64,000 nt of DNA from Eucalyptus grandis (Eukaryota > Streptophyta > Magnoliopsida > Myrtales > Myrtaceae): the NCBI RefSeq assembly GCF_016545825.1, contig NC_052614.1, positions 23,082,559 through 23,146,558 of the forward strand, in the 5' to 3' direction. Position 1 is the first letter of the stretch; each line of letters begins with the position of its first letter. The translations under genes and the position numbers were made by a program. This document shows positions 1-12,034 of the stretch, piece after piece. Below the pieces are notes generated by a model. It had not been told where the DNA came from. It did no database searches and saw only the letters and a list, made by a program, of their open reading frames with translations.

Positions 1-149
1 CTCTTCCCTACTCTCTGCTTTACTTTGATCATAGTTCGTCTTGTTAAAGAAGAACTTCATTTCTATTGTCCGCTTAGTATTGTTCTTATATCGCGAAGAA
101 TTATTTTCACCTATTCACCCCCCTCTAGGTGCTTGTACTAGCAATCTCA
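1..149 (+). repeat. 3' end of the 5' LTR
   Basis: This segment matches the last 148 bases of the LTR at 8060-8974, with a handful of substitutions and one extra C in the C-run near 120. It ends in CA at 148-149, just before the primer binding site. The near identity of the two ends suggests a fairly young insertion despite the broken ORFs. Confidence 0.93.
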
Positions 150-151
150 AT

Positions 152-163
152 TGGTATCAGAGC
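152..163 (+). other. Primer binding site, initiator tRNA-Met type
   Basis: TGGTATCAGAGC lies two bases after the LTR end. It is the usual plant Copia minus-strand primer site, complementary to the 3' end of initiator tRNA-Met. Confidence 0.9.
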
Positions 164-211
164 ATGTGTACTCATTTTGTTTGAAGTATTTTACTTCAGA
201 GTTAAAGATCC

Positions 212-1921
212 ATGGCTAGTATGTTAGCTCCAGGGCTGGTAGAAGGGCAAAGCAATACCAGACCGCCTTACTTTGATGGAAATGATTACAACATATGGAA
301 AAACAAGATGAAGGCATTCCTAAGATCAAAGGATCCTCTGGAATGAGATGTTGTTGACAAAGGAATCATTCCTAAAGCTGCACCTATCTCAGAGAGAGGA
401 AAAGATACTGTTGAGTCTAGTGAAATGACTCAGGAAGAGATGATCAAGAGACAAGTTTTTAATACAAAAGCAATTTATTCTTTATATTGTGCATTGTCAC
501 CTACTGAATATAATAGAATATCTTATTGTTCTACAGCTAAAGAAGTCTGGGATAGATTACACATCACTTATAAAGGAATTGATCGAGTGAAAGAAACCAG
601 AATCAACATTCTGCTCGGACAATATGAAGCATTCAAAATGAAATCTAGAGAATCTATCACTGACATGTTTAGTCGTTTTACAGAGATCGTGAATGACCTT
701 GAAAATCAAGGACAACCAATTTCTGATCCCATGAAAGTAAACAAGCTTCTGCGTGGACTCTCTAAGGATTGGAATCACATAAAGACCTCAATAAGGGAGA
801 CACAAAGAATCATGCCACTTTCGGTTAATGAATTGGTTGGGACTCTTCAGTCTTATGAAGTAGAGCGAATCAACGAAGATGAAGATCCTAAAGGTAAGAA
901 ATCCATTGCATTAAAATCTAATGATGATTCTGATGTCACAGATTCTGAAGACGATATGGATGACGAAGAGCTTGCTCTCATGATAAGAAGATTCAGAAAA
1001 CTAAACAGAAAATGAAGAAGATTCAATCCAAAGAAACAGAGTTTTCAAAAGTAACAAACTAAGTCTGTTGAGGATGATGAAACAAACAAAGATGTAGTCT
1101 GCTTTGAATGCAAGAAAAAGGGACACATCAGACCCAACTGTCCTCTTCTGAGGAAGAAGAAAGGAAAATCTGAAAAGTATCGAAAGGCTCTTAAAGCAGA
1201 AACCTATAGTGATACAGAGTGTGAAGAAAGTGATGATGATTATGCCAATGTATGTTTGATGGCACAATCAGATTCAGATACAAACTCCGAGACAGAATCA
1301 GATTCAGACAGTGAATTTGAGGTGAGTAACTTTAAAATCCCTATTAAAGTTTCTAAATACATTGATGAGTTGTGTTTTAGTCTTAAGACTTCTCTTAAAA
1401 TGATTTCCGAACTAAAAAAGGAAAATTCTGCACTAAAACAACAAGAAAATGTTTTGAAAGAAAATGTCAAGGTTTTAGACAAAAATGTTTCTACCTTGAA
1501 AGAAAATGAAGGCAATCTTTCAAAAGAAAATACATTCTTGAAAAATGATATCTCAAATATTTCTAAAAGATTTTCTATAGGATCTCGAGAAACTGGAAAA
1601 ATTCTTTCTATTCAAAGACCTTATTTCAATAAATCTGGTTTGGGAATGTCTGCGGAAACCATTCCTTTAATTGATTTTCCTAAAGTAAAGGAAAGAATTA
1701 AGCAAAGACCCACAAGAGATGTTTACAAAAATCATTTTAAAAATATCTTTGTAAAACCAGTAGGTCGCAATGCTCTCAGATGTTCAAAATGCAATAGTAC
1801 AGATCATTTTGAAAAAGAATGTCCTATGGTTTGGAAACCTGTTAAGAAAGTATGGGCAAAAACCTTATATAATACTAACACCAATGGACCCAAGAAAGTA
1901 TGGGTACCAAAGAAAGTTTGA
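212..1921 (+). pseudogene. Copia gag (capsid/nucleocapsid polyprotein), nonsense-broken
   Basis: One continuous reading frame runs from the ATG at 212 to the stop at 1919-1921 and is interrupted by in-frame stops at 344-346 (TGA), 1013-1015 (TGA) and 1052-1054 (TAA). The N-terminal part has the usual Copia gag opening (a Tyr-Phe-Asp-Gly stretch near codon 20) and the UBN2-like region around 425-900. Two CCHC zinc knuckles of the form CX2CX4HX4C lie at 1100-1141 and 1781-1822, separated by an acidic Ser/Asp/Glu tract and a Lys/Glu-rich coiled coil (about 1370-1570). Two spaced knuckles and a coiled coil make this a long gag, as in SIRE-type elements. Family membership is clear; the three stops make it non-functional without readthrough. 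Confidence 0.9.
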
Positions 1922-1934
1922 GTTTCTTCTTTAA

Positions 1935-4900
1935 ATGCAGGTCACTATCAAGAAAAAGGTAAAATGGTATCTTAATAGTGGATGCTCAAGACATATGACA
2001 GGAGATTCAAATTGTTTCGTAAAGCTTGTTCAAGTAAATGGTGGAAAGGTTTCATTTAGAGGAAACATCAAAGGAAGAATTGTGGGATTTGGAACTGTAA
2101 ATATTGGAAACCTCACAATAAGCAATGTTTCCTTAGTGAAAGGACTCAACTACAATCTGTTAAGTATCAGTCAGTTGTGTGATATCGGTTTCAAAATCAA
2201 CTTTCAAGAGGGAATATGTTCAGGAACTAGTAAAGATTCTACTCAGTCATTCATCGGTCGAAGACATGGAAATATCTACCTCTTGGATGTGAAACCAGAT
2301 GAATCGTAATGTCTGATCTCAATTCAAGACGAAGCGAACTTATGGCACAGAAAACTTGGGCACATCAATATGAAGCAGATAGCCAAAATTTCAGCAAAGA
2401 AGCTTGTTCGCGGTTTACCCAATCTATCGTACCAAAAGTCTGATCTATGTACACCATGCATATTGGGAAAGCAGGTAAGAAATTCCTTTAAACCAATAAA
2501 TCAAATTTCCACTAATCGTGTACTGCAGCTTCTGCATATGGATCTCTTTGGACTAACCAGAACTCAAAGTATTGGAGGTAAGAAATATTGCCTAGTAATT
2601 GTGGATGACTACCACGATTTACCTGAGTATATTTCCTGGCAAGTAAGTCTGAAACCTTCTCTTACTTTAAAAAGTTTGCTAAAAAGGTTCAAAATGAAAA
2701 AGGGTATGTTATTTCAAGTATAAGAACAAACCATGGAGGTGAATTTGAAAATCAAGATTTTACAAAGTTTTGTGATAAATCTGGTTTTCAGCATTTGTTC
2801 TCCTCTCCATATACTCCAGAACAAAACGGAGTTGTGGAAAGAAAGAATAGGTCGCTTCAAGAAATGGCTAGAACTCTTTTAATTGAAAGCAACATCTCAT
2901 CACGTTTTTGGGCTGAAGCAATTTCTACAGCATGTTATATTATTAATAGTGTTTTTCTAAGACCAATTCTGGAAAAAACCCCCTATGAGTTATTCAAAGA
3001 AAAGAAGCCTATTGTTTCATATTTTCATGTGTTCGGATGTAAATGCTTTATATTGAAAAATACAAATGATCAAGTTGGCAAGTTTGAAGAAAAATCAGAC
3101 GAAGGCATCTTTCTTGGATATTCAACCACAAGCAAAGTATATAGAGTCTACAACAAAAATAATCAATCTGTGGAGGAATCAATGAATGTCAAATTCCAAG
3201 ATTCTACGCAAAAAGAATCTATTCAGAGTCATCTTGAAGAATCTGAATCTGCTCCAAACTCTACAAAGCCTGAATCTCAGGAAACAACTCAGACTTCGAA
3301 AGACCAGCAACAAATGATTGTTGAAGATTCAAATGAAGAAAGTGATCATCAACCTGACAAATTAACCAGTAACTGGAAACATAAGTCCAGTCATCCCAAA
3401 GATCTCATTATTGGCAACATTAATGAAGGAATTCGCACAAGATCCAAAAGGCGCGAAGAGTAGTGCTGTGGCTCTTATTTCTAAAATAGAACCTAAAAGC
3501 ATAGAAGAAGCTTTATCTGATGAAAGTTGGATTGAAGCTATGCAAGAAAAACTCAGGCAATTCAGCATTAATGATGTCTGGGAGTTGACTCCTAAACCGA
3601 AAGGTAAATTTATTATTGGAACTAAATGGGTTTTCAGGAACAAGATGAACGAAAAAGGAAAAGTCGTAAGAAACAAAGCAAGACTCGTGGCCAAGGGATA
3701 TACGCAAGAAGAAGGGATAGACTATGACGAGACTTACACACCAGTAGCAAGGTTAGAAGCAATTCGATTATTACTTGCTTTTGCTTGTTATAAGAATTTC
3801 AGGTTATTCAAAATAGATGTCAAAAGTGCTTTCCTGAATGGATTTATCCATGAGGAAGTCTATGTGGAACAACCACCTGGGTTTGAGGACCCAAGGAAAC
3901 CGGACTCGATTCGATCCGAAAAATGCCTTATATGGTTTAAAGCAAGCTCTCCTGAATGGATTTATCCATGAGGAAGTCTATGTGGAACAACCACCTGGGT
4001 TTGAGGACCCAAGGAAACCGGACTCAGTATTCAGACTTAAAAAGGCCTTATATGGTTTAAAGCAAGCTCCTCGAGCTTGGTATGACAGGCTGAGTAAGTT
4101 TTTGATTCAAAATGGCTTTGTAAAAGATAAAGTAGACACTACTCTGTTTATCAAAAGAGAAAACAAAAGTTTTATGCTTGTTCAAATATATGTTGATGAT
4201 ATTATTTTTGGATCCTCTAATGAAAGCTTGTGCAAGAAATTCTCTAAGTCTATGCAGGATGAATTTGAAATGAGCATATGATGGGTGAGTTAACCTTCTT
4301 TCTTGGGCTTCAAGTGAAACAACTAAAGGAAGGAACTTTTATTCATCAAGAAAAATATGCAAATGATCTTGTCAAAAAGTTTGAACTGGAAAATTGCAAA
4401 AAGACTAATATACCAATGTCAAGCTCTTTGAAGATAGACAAAGATGAAGGAGGAAAGAAAGTTGACCGAAGCTATACAGAGTATCATTGGTTCACTTCTT
4501 TATCTTACGTTTCTAGACCTCGACATTTTGTTTAGTGTTTGCATTTGTGCTAGATTTCAAGCAGACCCAAAAGAATCTCATCTGAGTGCCGCAAAGCGTA
4601 TTATCAAATACATTGCATCAACTTCAAGCATTGGTCTTTGGTATCCTAAAAAGGGAGACTTTACTCTTCTCAGATATTCAGACGTAGACCTAGCCGGATG
4701 CAGAGTTGATAGAAAGAGCACCTCAGGTACCTATCAACTACTTGGAAGCAGAACAGTATCTTGGTTTTCAAGGAAGCAAAGTACAGTAGCTCTTTCTACA
4801 GTAGAAGCGGAATATGTAGCTCTTAGAAGTTGTTCACAAATTATGTGGATAAAACAACAGCTAAGAGACTTTGAAATTGAAGATTCATGCACGAAGATTA

Positions 4901-5085
4901 ACTGTGACAACACCAGCACAATCAATCTCACCAAAAATCCAATTCTTCACTTAAGAGCAAAGCATATAGAGATTCGACATCACTTCATTAGAGATCATGT
5001 TCAAAATGGAGAAGTTTCGATTCAGTTTGTTGACTCAAAGAACCAATTGGCGGATATATTTACAAAGCCTTTGGAGAAAAATTAA
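1935..5085 (+). pseudogene. Copia pol: protease, integrase, reverse transcriptase, RNase H, multiply broken
   Basis: Domains appear in Copia order. The protease has Asn in place of the active-site Asp (AAT at 1974-1976, before Ser-Gly-Cys). The integrase His/Cys finger spans about 2345-2459; its core has Asn (2729-2731) where the second catalytic Asp of the D,D-35-E triad is expected. Reverse transcriptase shows the YVDD box at 4189-4200. RNase H shows SDVD and the EAEY region (about 4675-5085). Breaks: stop 2307-2309; a frameshift with a TGA near 2612-2625; frame changes near 3450, within the duplication at 3833-4070, near 4275 and near 4465. Each domain is recognisable, so the copy decayed after insertion and was never a short derivative. 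Confidence 0.93.
3833..4070 (+). repeat. Tandem duplication inside the reverse transcriptase
   Basis: A 118-bp unit (3833-3950) is followed directly by a 120-bp copy (3951-4070). Both encode the same RT block, ending at the Tyr-Gly-Leu-Lys-Gln motif. The first copy lacks two bases near 3910-3925, which changes its frame. The near identity shows a recent event. Confidence 0.92.
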
Positions 5086-5399
5086 TTTGAAATCATTCGT
5101 TCAAGACTCAACATCTTGAAGTTTGAAGAAGTTAAAGTCTAGAGACACCTAGACTCAGACGATCAAGGTTTTCTTTCGTAAGTTATTTTCTTATGTCTTG
5201 ATTCTCATCTCAAAAATGTACGATTATTAACCATGGTTGATTATTGCTATCTTTAATTGACGTGATTATTGCAACGTTTCCTTTTCGAAAATGGAGTTAT
5301 TTTTTAAATGAAAATTACTAATTTTTCTAAAAAGGGCAGTTATTTTTTAAAAAGGCATCTTTTTACTTTCTTTTATGACGTTCCGTATGCCTCTCTTCA

Positions 5400-5553
5400 A
5401 CTGTTATATATACTGTCGATTTCTCTTGTTTCACTCACAAAAACCCTAAGAGAGTACCGATCTTCCATTTCTGTCTTCTTCTCTTGTTTAATCTTCAAAA
5501 AGTTGTCATCTTTCTTGGAAAACAAGCTTGGAATCTCTCAAAGACTGTGAAGA
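5400..5553 (+). promoter_or_regulatory. Possible internal promoter before the third ORF
   Basis: A TATA-like run (TTATATATA, 5404-5412) lies about 140 bases before the ATG at 5554, in a T-rich spacer (5086-5553) with no coding signal. SIRE-type third ORFs need some route to expression, either a spliced or an internally started RNA. This motif would fit an internal start, but the sequence alone does not prove it. The rest of the pol-to-ORF3 spacer holds nothing else that I can identify. Confidence 0.3.
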
Positions 5554-7658
5554 ATGTCTTCCCAAAGAAAGTCTTCGAGGATCGCGAACAAGGGACCACA
5601 GCAAATGCGTGAGGGGCCTACGCACTTCGATCACACTGAAGAAGAAGAGTTTCCTAGTCAGCAGTAGAGCCCACAACATTCTCAGCAGCGTCCATCTTCT
5701 CCATCTAGACAACAGGAGGTTGCTCAACAAGAAAAGGAAGAAATATTTGAAGATGCAAAACCTGTAAGAGTCTATAAGCCTTCTTTTACCTACAAGCTTT
5801 ATCGTGCTTTAAAAAGGGGAGGAACTCCTTTGAACTACATTGACGAATTTTTGAAAGAAAAATGGTACAGAAATGAAACCTTCTTTCTACGTACAATGGA
5901 GCGTTTGAGAATTGCTCCTGCTGGGTCAGCGGAGGAGGCATTCGCAAATATCCCAATCGATCCTCGTGTTGGAGGGCTGAATCAAATAGATGGGAATGAT
6001 GATGACAAGTTGTACAGTCAGTTTCAACCGAGAATGGGTGTTGCGGCAAAAATTCGGGGAAAAATGATAGATTTGTTTCGATCGGAGGAACAAAAGCATC
6101 TATACTCTAAGTTGTTGAAGCGTGGAGTAATAAACCCTAGAAGTGTAGACTTTGATTTCCTTGATGCTGTGAATGTTAAATTAAGGGAAAAATTCAGTCT
6201 TCCTCAACTTGAACATTTCTGTTCTGACTCTACGGAAGCCTATGCTGAACTCACTGCTTATTTCTATTCGAATCTTAGTTTCTTGGATGCGAGTAGATTC
6301 TCTTTTAGTGTCCGAGATTGGGACTATGTGGTGGATGTAGATATGTTGGCTGATGTGATTGGGGTTGAAAGAGGGAGATATCAACCCATTAGTGTGTCTA
6401 TTGCTCGTACTACATTAGAACTTGTTAAGGATAGAAGGATAGAGGGAAATGTTTCCTACTCAAGGATGAGTGCATTCAACATTCTGATTCACAAGATTAT
6501 GATTAATTGCCTCAGACCAAAATCTACTTCAAAGACTGATGTTTCAAACTCAGAGACAAAGCTGATGTATGCCATCAATGCCGGGAAAAAGTTTTCTCTT
6601 CCACATACTATTATGTTCCACATGTATAGGGCAGTGGTGAAGGACAAGGGTCAACTTCCTTATCTAAGTCTTGTGACAAAGTTATTCAGACATTTGAATA
6701 TTCAGCCTCCACGAATTCTCTGTGTTCGATCGTGCGATCAAATGGTGGTGGAACTGAAAATGGTCTCTAAAATGCGTCTGAAGGAACTCAACAAAGAGTT
6801 GGAGAAATTCAAGGAGAAAACCCCTGTTAAGTCTCATCAAGTCTCTTCGGCTGCAAAAGAAAAGGAAAGGAGCCCATGGTAGCTCCATCCAAGAAAAGAA
6901 GAGCTCTCATCGTGGAGGATGAAAATGATGAGGAAGACATCACCATTTCTGCTATGGCATTGAAGAACTTGAGTCGTTCTGTTTCAGAATCAATGGAGAT
7001 AAAAGAAAAGGACACAGATGAGACAAAACAGAGGACTGAAGAAAGAGAAAATTTGGAAGCAAATGAGAAAGAAACAGAGGAAAGACAATCAGAGGAGAGA
7101 GAAGTAGAAGAAGGAGATGAAGAGGAGGAAAGAATTGAAGAAGAAGAAGAGAGAGGAGATCAAGCGGAAACAGAACATGAGGAACACTCTTCTCCACCTG
7201 AAGGCATGGAAATAGGGGGAGACCGTGAGAAAAGAGGATTGTCCTCATATCCTGCTACCAGTGAGGGAGTCAGTCGCTCTCCAGCAGATCTAGAAGATAT
7301 TTATGCCTCTCAATTTCCTGAAGAGGGACATGATATTTCATCACCCATTTTGCGTGAACATGCTAATTTGCCATCGTCTGTCTTTACTCCATCAGATCGA
7401 GCAGAAGCCAATGCGCAGACTGAAAATTCAGCAGACTTTCGCAGAATTCTTGATGTTCTCTTGGAAATGCGGGGTCAGATATATGCTCTGGGATGCGAAG
7501 TTCAGAATCTGCAGAATGCGGGTCAAGCTTCTTCAGTCTCTTTGAATGATCAGATTCAAGCCATTTCTCTTCAGATTCAGGCAAATGCTAAGGGTGAAGA
7601 TGTGGCACAACTGAAGGAGGACTTAAAAAAGTTGGAAGGCATTGTCCAGTCAATGTGA
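5554..7658 (+). pseudogene. Third, envelope-like ORF of the SIRE-type element
   Basis: Reading starts at the ATG at 5554 (Ser/Arg-rich, basic N-terminus), meets an in-frame TAG at 5665-5667, runs open to 6882 and continues in another frame from about 6876 to 7658, so a one-base shift lies near 6875-6882. The product would be about 700 residues. The first 440 form a globular, mainly helical region without a recognised catalytic motif. The part after 6880 is very acidic and Glu-rich (7000-7190), ending in a Leu/Gln coiled coil (about 7540-7655). I see no clear signal peptide or membrane span, so 'envelope-like' reflects position and the C-terminal coiled coil, not shown function. Confidence 0.7.
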
Positions 7659-8059
7659 GATTTCCAGCTTGTTCGTGTTCCCAAGCATTCTTGAATCCAT
7701 TCTCTTTTCATCTCAACCTTTTTTTTTTTATGACAAAAAGGGGGAGAGATGCAAGATTTGAAACTTTGAACTTAAATTTTTTTGAACTTTGGTTTGTTTT
7801 GATTATGACTTGACTTGAATGTCTGGATGTGGACTGAATTTAGGATTTGGATTTGATTGCTTATATTAAGTACTATTGATATCTTATGAATGGCTTTATT
7901 CACATGCAAGACTAACCTATTTTCCGTGGATGTAGATTCTAATGTTTTTATTAAGCCATTTATCTTTATAAGATATCAATATTTGCTTGAGTAATATTTT
8001 GCAGGTCAAAGTTATTCAAATGTGCAGGAAAGTTTTGTCACCATAAAAAATGGGGAGAT
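7659..8059 (+). other. 3' untranslated segment with two polypurine tracts
   Basis: No coding signal is seen. AAAAAGGGGGAGAGA at 7735-7749 and AAAAAATGGGGAGA at 8045-8058 are purine runs. The second lies next to the 3' LTR and should prime plus-strand synthesis; the first could be an extra tract. Confidence 0.75.
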
Positions 8060-8974
8060 TGTTGGAGAAATCTTCCTAGAATATTTTGAAGCTGACAAAA
8101 CGTTTTCATCAGTCTAGTCTGAAGATTTGCAGACTCTTCTATTCAAAGTCTGAAGACCTTCGGACTGCCAGACTCAAGACTCAAAGTCTATTCTCATTGA
8201 CAGTTTCTAGACCGTCGAAGAAGGGTTATCAAGAACTGGGTGTTTCATTAAGGATTTGACCTTATCGACTGGAGAAGATCTCTTAGCTGGATATGATATA
8301 ACGGAATCTTTTATTTGATTATGATTAAGGATTCGATGATTGGCGAAGTATACTTGGAAGGTTCTACTTATGGAAACCAAGATCCTGATCGTATGGGCGA
8401 GTAGGATTGATGGGCTATCGACATGTTCCTTTAATAGCTCGAATGATCTTCCAAATTGATTCCATCCAACGGGTAGATTGGAGGAATTCCTTTGGTAAGT
8501 GCCAACGGGTATGATGGCATAAATGAGTATAAAAGGAAGACGTTCCAATTATTCGAGTGGGTGTGCGATAGAAGAATTCCAAAGTCTGAAGCTCTTTGTT
8601 CTTAGTCAATTCATTTGTTGAGCGAAATCTTGTACGCAAAAGAGAGTTTATATTATGAGAAACCTTGAGGAAGTGTGGTAGACTATCTACACTGTGGAAT
8701 CAAGGGAAAGACTTGCTGTAACATCTCTTTTGTTCATAGTGAAATCCAGCCGGTGGGCTGTCAGTGCGGAAGAGTGGACGTAGGCTTGAAATAAGCCGAA
8801 CCACTATAAACCTTGTGTTCAATTTTCTCTTCCCTACTCTCTGCTTTACTTTGATCATAGTTCGTCTTGTTAAAGAAGAACTTCCTTTCTATTGTCTGCT
8901 TAGTATTGTTCTTATATCGCAAAGAATTATTTTCACCTATTCACCCCCTCTAGGTGCTTGTACTAGCTATCTCA
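8060..8974 (+). repeat. 3' LTR, 915 bp
   Basis: It starts TGTTGG right after the polypurine tract and ends with CA at 8973-8974. A TATA box (TATAAAAG, 8528-8535) marks the likely U3 promoter. Bases 8827-8974 match the window start. The U3 part near 8110-8200 has short repeats of AGTCTGAAGA/CAGACT that can pair with each other. Confidence 0.92.
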
Positions 8975-10013
8975 CTTTCATTCCACATTAGTTGGTATCG
9001 GATCTAGACTTGTTCTTCATCAACTGGTCGTTAAGCTAGATCTCTTCAAAATTAATTGGTATTAGAACTTTGCTTTAAGTACGTATTATTGTTGTGCAAT
9101 TATTTTAGTATGGTGCTTTTTTTAGTCGCTACACTTGCATTTCTGATCCAATATGCTCATGAAGATATATGGCATTCATGCCTAGTGAAACTTCAATGGC
9201 CATGCATGTTGATTTGTAGCCACTCTACATTTGGTATATTTTTTCTTTTAATAATGTTGCAATATTGATTTACTTTGATATATCGAAATTTAAAAGAGTA
9301 GGGCTTATCAAGATTATTACGTTGATTAATATGGCAATCATCATCATCTTCATCATCATCATCATGATGTTATCTAATAATGTTGACCGTCAGGAGTAAT
9401 CCGACTAGTGCCATGATTATGGTTACCATAAATCCTTAACAATCTTGAAGAGGTTAAAACAAATTTTAGTGGTATGAGAAAATATTTCAACAATTTTATT
9501 GAGAATTGAATAGATTCAATAAAAAAACTATAAGGAAGACAAGAAAACAACCCAAAATCAGTTTGCTATTGAGTGAAAGGAGTAAAATTCTACTGAAGTG
9601 AAAGGAGTAAAATTCTACTAACTAATCTGGATGAATTTCTAAAATCACCTTCTAAAATTTAATAAAATCTAGAACGAAGTTTCTTCTATTCATCATTCAC
9701 AGATGTGCAAATTCGTGATGCCAAAATTTGTGCCAAAATAATTAGTATAGCCTTATACTTCCAAGGTGCTTATCCAAATCTCCCTTTAGTGGAGATTGAT
9801 ATATGACATAATTCTCTAACCACCTTGCTGTTTATTTGTCTTATTTATGCTTGCTTAGTTTGAACTCCTGTATTTTTTTTTTGGGTGGGGGGGGTAATGA
9901 ACTCTTGTTTTAATTACCTACGATATTGACCAAGATACTAATTTCTTTGGTTTTGAGGATGAATTCATTAACTAATGAGTTTGCCTATTTGGTGTTTCTT
10001 CTTCCTCGCCTCA

Positions 10014-10020
<7 letters not shown>

Positions 10021-10055
<35 letters not shown>
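10021..10055. repeat. (TC)n microsatellite
   Basis: About 17 uninterrupted TC dinucleotides in AT-rich spacer. Confidence 0.97.
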
Positions 10056-10056
<1 letters not shown>

Positions 10057-10169
10057 GTTTTTCCCTAGTTCATTGCTATCTGATTTGCCTTCGGATTTTA
10101 TGATTTTGAACCAACCTTTTGCTATGCAATTTCATTCTATATTTTCAGTTGATAACATGTGTATCATAC

Positions 10170-10311
10170 ACCTAGTAAAAAGCTCAAATTTTTGTGATGG
10201 TGAATGATGGAACATTGAATTGTAGATTCCATATCAGTACCTAGTAAAAAGCTCCTAAAATTTTTTGTGATAGTGAATGACAGAACATTGAATTGTAGAT
10301 TCCATATCAGT
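10170..10311. repeat. Two-copy tandem repeat, about 70 bp
   Basis: Both copies begin ACCTAGTAAAAAGCTC (10170 and 10239) and share a long block ending in ATTCCATATCAGT. The second copy has a few inserted bases. Confidence 0.9.
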
Positions 10312-10829
10312 GCAATTGAGTTATTTACATATAATGCATGTTGCAAAGAAAATATTGGCTTGTGTGGAGCCACGATGTACACTTCTTAAGTCCGTGATTC
10401 CAATTTTACACCAAAGCTCCTTTGATTAGTATTTGATTAAGCAGACTAGGTTTGACTAGAAAGTGGAAAATTTTATGTCAACTACTTGCAAATGACTAAA
10501 GTTGCGTTGCAAGTATTAATCTTATATTTGAGATGTAATCAAATTCTAGACCTTTCAATTGGTTTACTTAAGTTTTAAATATTTTTGAAAAAGCGTAATC
10601 AAGTTCTTTTAGTACACAATAATGTAGATTGCCTATGCAGCATCCTCAAATTACATTTGTTTGTATTAATTTATGACTTAATTACACCAATTGAAAGGTT
10701 TATGATTCGATTTCACTTCTTGATAAAGGTTTCAGAGTTCATTGCACCAATTGAAAAATTTATGACTTGATTGCATTTCATAAATACGTTTCAGGACCTA
10801 TGGAATGATTTTCCCATCACAATATTTAC

Positions 10830-11715
10830 AACTGACTTTTGGAGTAGTGACAAAATGACTCCTAAAACTTATTCCGATTTGGCATGTTTAAGTACTACAA
10901 CTTTTTTTTTCCTTTATTAGTTAAATCTATTATGGTTTAGCATTTGAGTCTTTCCATTGCCCAAATTAGTTTCAGAGGACAGAAAGTATATATGGCAATT
11001 TTCATCGAATTTTCCTTCTTCTTTTTTAATTGTAAAAAAGTGGTGTGAATGTGGTGATGCCAATTTAAAAAAGGTGACAGAATTTTTAAAAAGTACATAT
11101 AAAAAAACAAGGTAGGAGAGAAGGGAGGGTTTGTCTCAGGACTTTTGCACTGGCGAGGCCCATAACCGTACCCCAAGTCATGGCTAGGGCGCTTAGTAAC
11201 CTCGCCAGGTCACTAGCAGTTGCCAAACTTGGCTCCTCACCGCCACATGAGTGAGCTCACTTGCCTTCACCCAAATTGCCAAGGGCGGTAACAGGCCATT
11301 GCTTGCTCATGGTGAGGGCCAGCCCTCATCGGCGAGAAGGGAAGCAGTAGTGCCGCCCCCTATGCAGCCCTCCCCCTTTGACTGACGATCTCTCGTAGGA
11401 CTTTCTTTTATTTCTAGTTTCATATTACTTCTGATTTTTTTTTTCTAACTTTTACTCTTTTAAAAAAAAATTCAATTTTTTGATGTTGCAATGGTGAAAC
11501 AACTCCCTTTGTGCTTGAGGAAGCTCCATCACCACGCTAAAGCCCATGCAGGACTAAAAATATGATAAAAATGCAAAATTTCTCTACAAAAAAGGGATGG
11601 ACCTAACAAGTCTTGAAATGCATCAGTTGTGCAAAATTTAGGACTTAAGTGCCGAACCAACACAAGTTTTAGAACTTGTAGCGTCATTAATCCTTGATCT
11701 TACATTGAACAATAT
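10830..11715. mobile_element. Candidate inverted-repeat element with GC-rich core
   Basis: The left arm near 10855-10905 and the right arm near 11640-11700 are inverted relatives: CCTAAAACTT plus a GGCA...TTAAGT phrase on the left, and their reverse complement on the right. The AT-rich arms enclose a GC-rich centre (about 11130-11400) rich in GGCGAGG/CCTCGCC. No clean TSD was found and the ends are approximate. The design resembles the better-supported element at 19964-21180. Confidence 0.4.
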
Positions 11716-12034
11716 TTAAATTTAATTAGGCATCTTTGGCGTTGTCTAGACTCTAGATCAATTAAAAGTTTAATTGAAGCTTAGCCTCTCATTAATATTT
11801 GTACTTTACTACAAAAAAATATGAAGTTTTTAAAACTTATGAAAAGGTTTTGATATACATTTTAGTATGTTTATATTAAAGAAGTAGCTTTGAAATATGT
11901 CTTATTTGAGGTCAAAGATTTGTAAAAGAAAATGATAAGTTATTAGAAGTGACTCCATAGACTCTTACATTGTCTTATCTCAAATGATCAGGACAACAAA
12001 CTAGACATGCCATTAAAGAAGAATGAGTGCAAAC
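11716..12034. other. Spacer downstream of the NBS-LRR exons
   Basis: AT-rich with no coding or repeat signal I can name. The final C-terminal exon of the minus-strand NBS-LRR gene should lie here or further left. It is not visible, so the gene looks 3'-truncated. Confidence 0.5.

Larger units (their letters stand above)
1..8974 (+). mobile_element. SIRE/Maximus-like Ty1/Copia retrotransposon, 5' end cut by window
   Basis: The element runs LTR remnant, primer binding site, gag, pol in the Copia order (protease, integrase, reverse transcriptase, RNase H), a third large ORF, polypurine tracts and 3' LTR. Bases 1-149 match 8827-8974 almost base for base, so the left LTR is truncated by the window edge and not by deletion. 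The extra ORF after pol, the roughly 0.9-kb LTR and the long spacer after pol fit the SIRE/Maximus lineage; the lineage call is inferred from layout. Every coding part carries stops or frameshifts, so the copy is not autonomous. The left TSD lies outside the window and cannot be tested. Confidence 0.93.
8975..10829. other. Intergenic spacer, microsatellites only
   Basis: AT-rich with stops in all frames over most of its length. It holds an imperfect (ATC)n run at 9337-9364, two copies of a 25-bp unit at 9573-9619, the CT run and the 70-bp duplication listed separately. Near 10550-10790 there are loosely repeated phrases of the type 'ACCAATTGAAA...TTATGA', a degenerate dispersed repeat. No gene is supported. 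Confidence 0.6.

Noticed and set aside
9056..9268. Hydrophobic 70-codon ORF right of the 3' LTR
   Set aside because: Leu/Phe-rich text is expected from T-rich spacer and there is no homologue or splice context.
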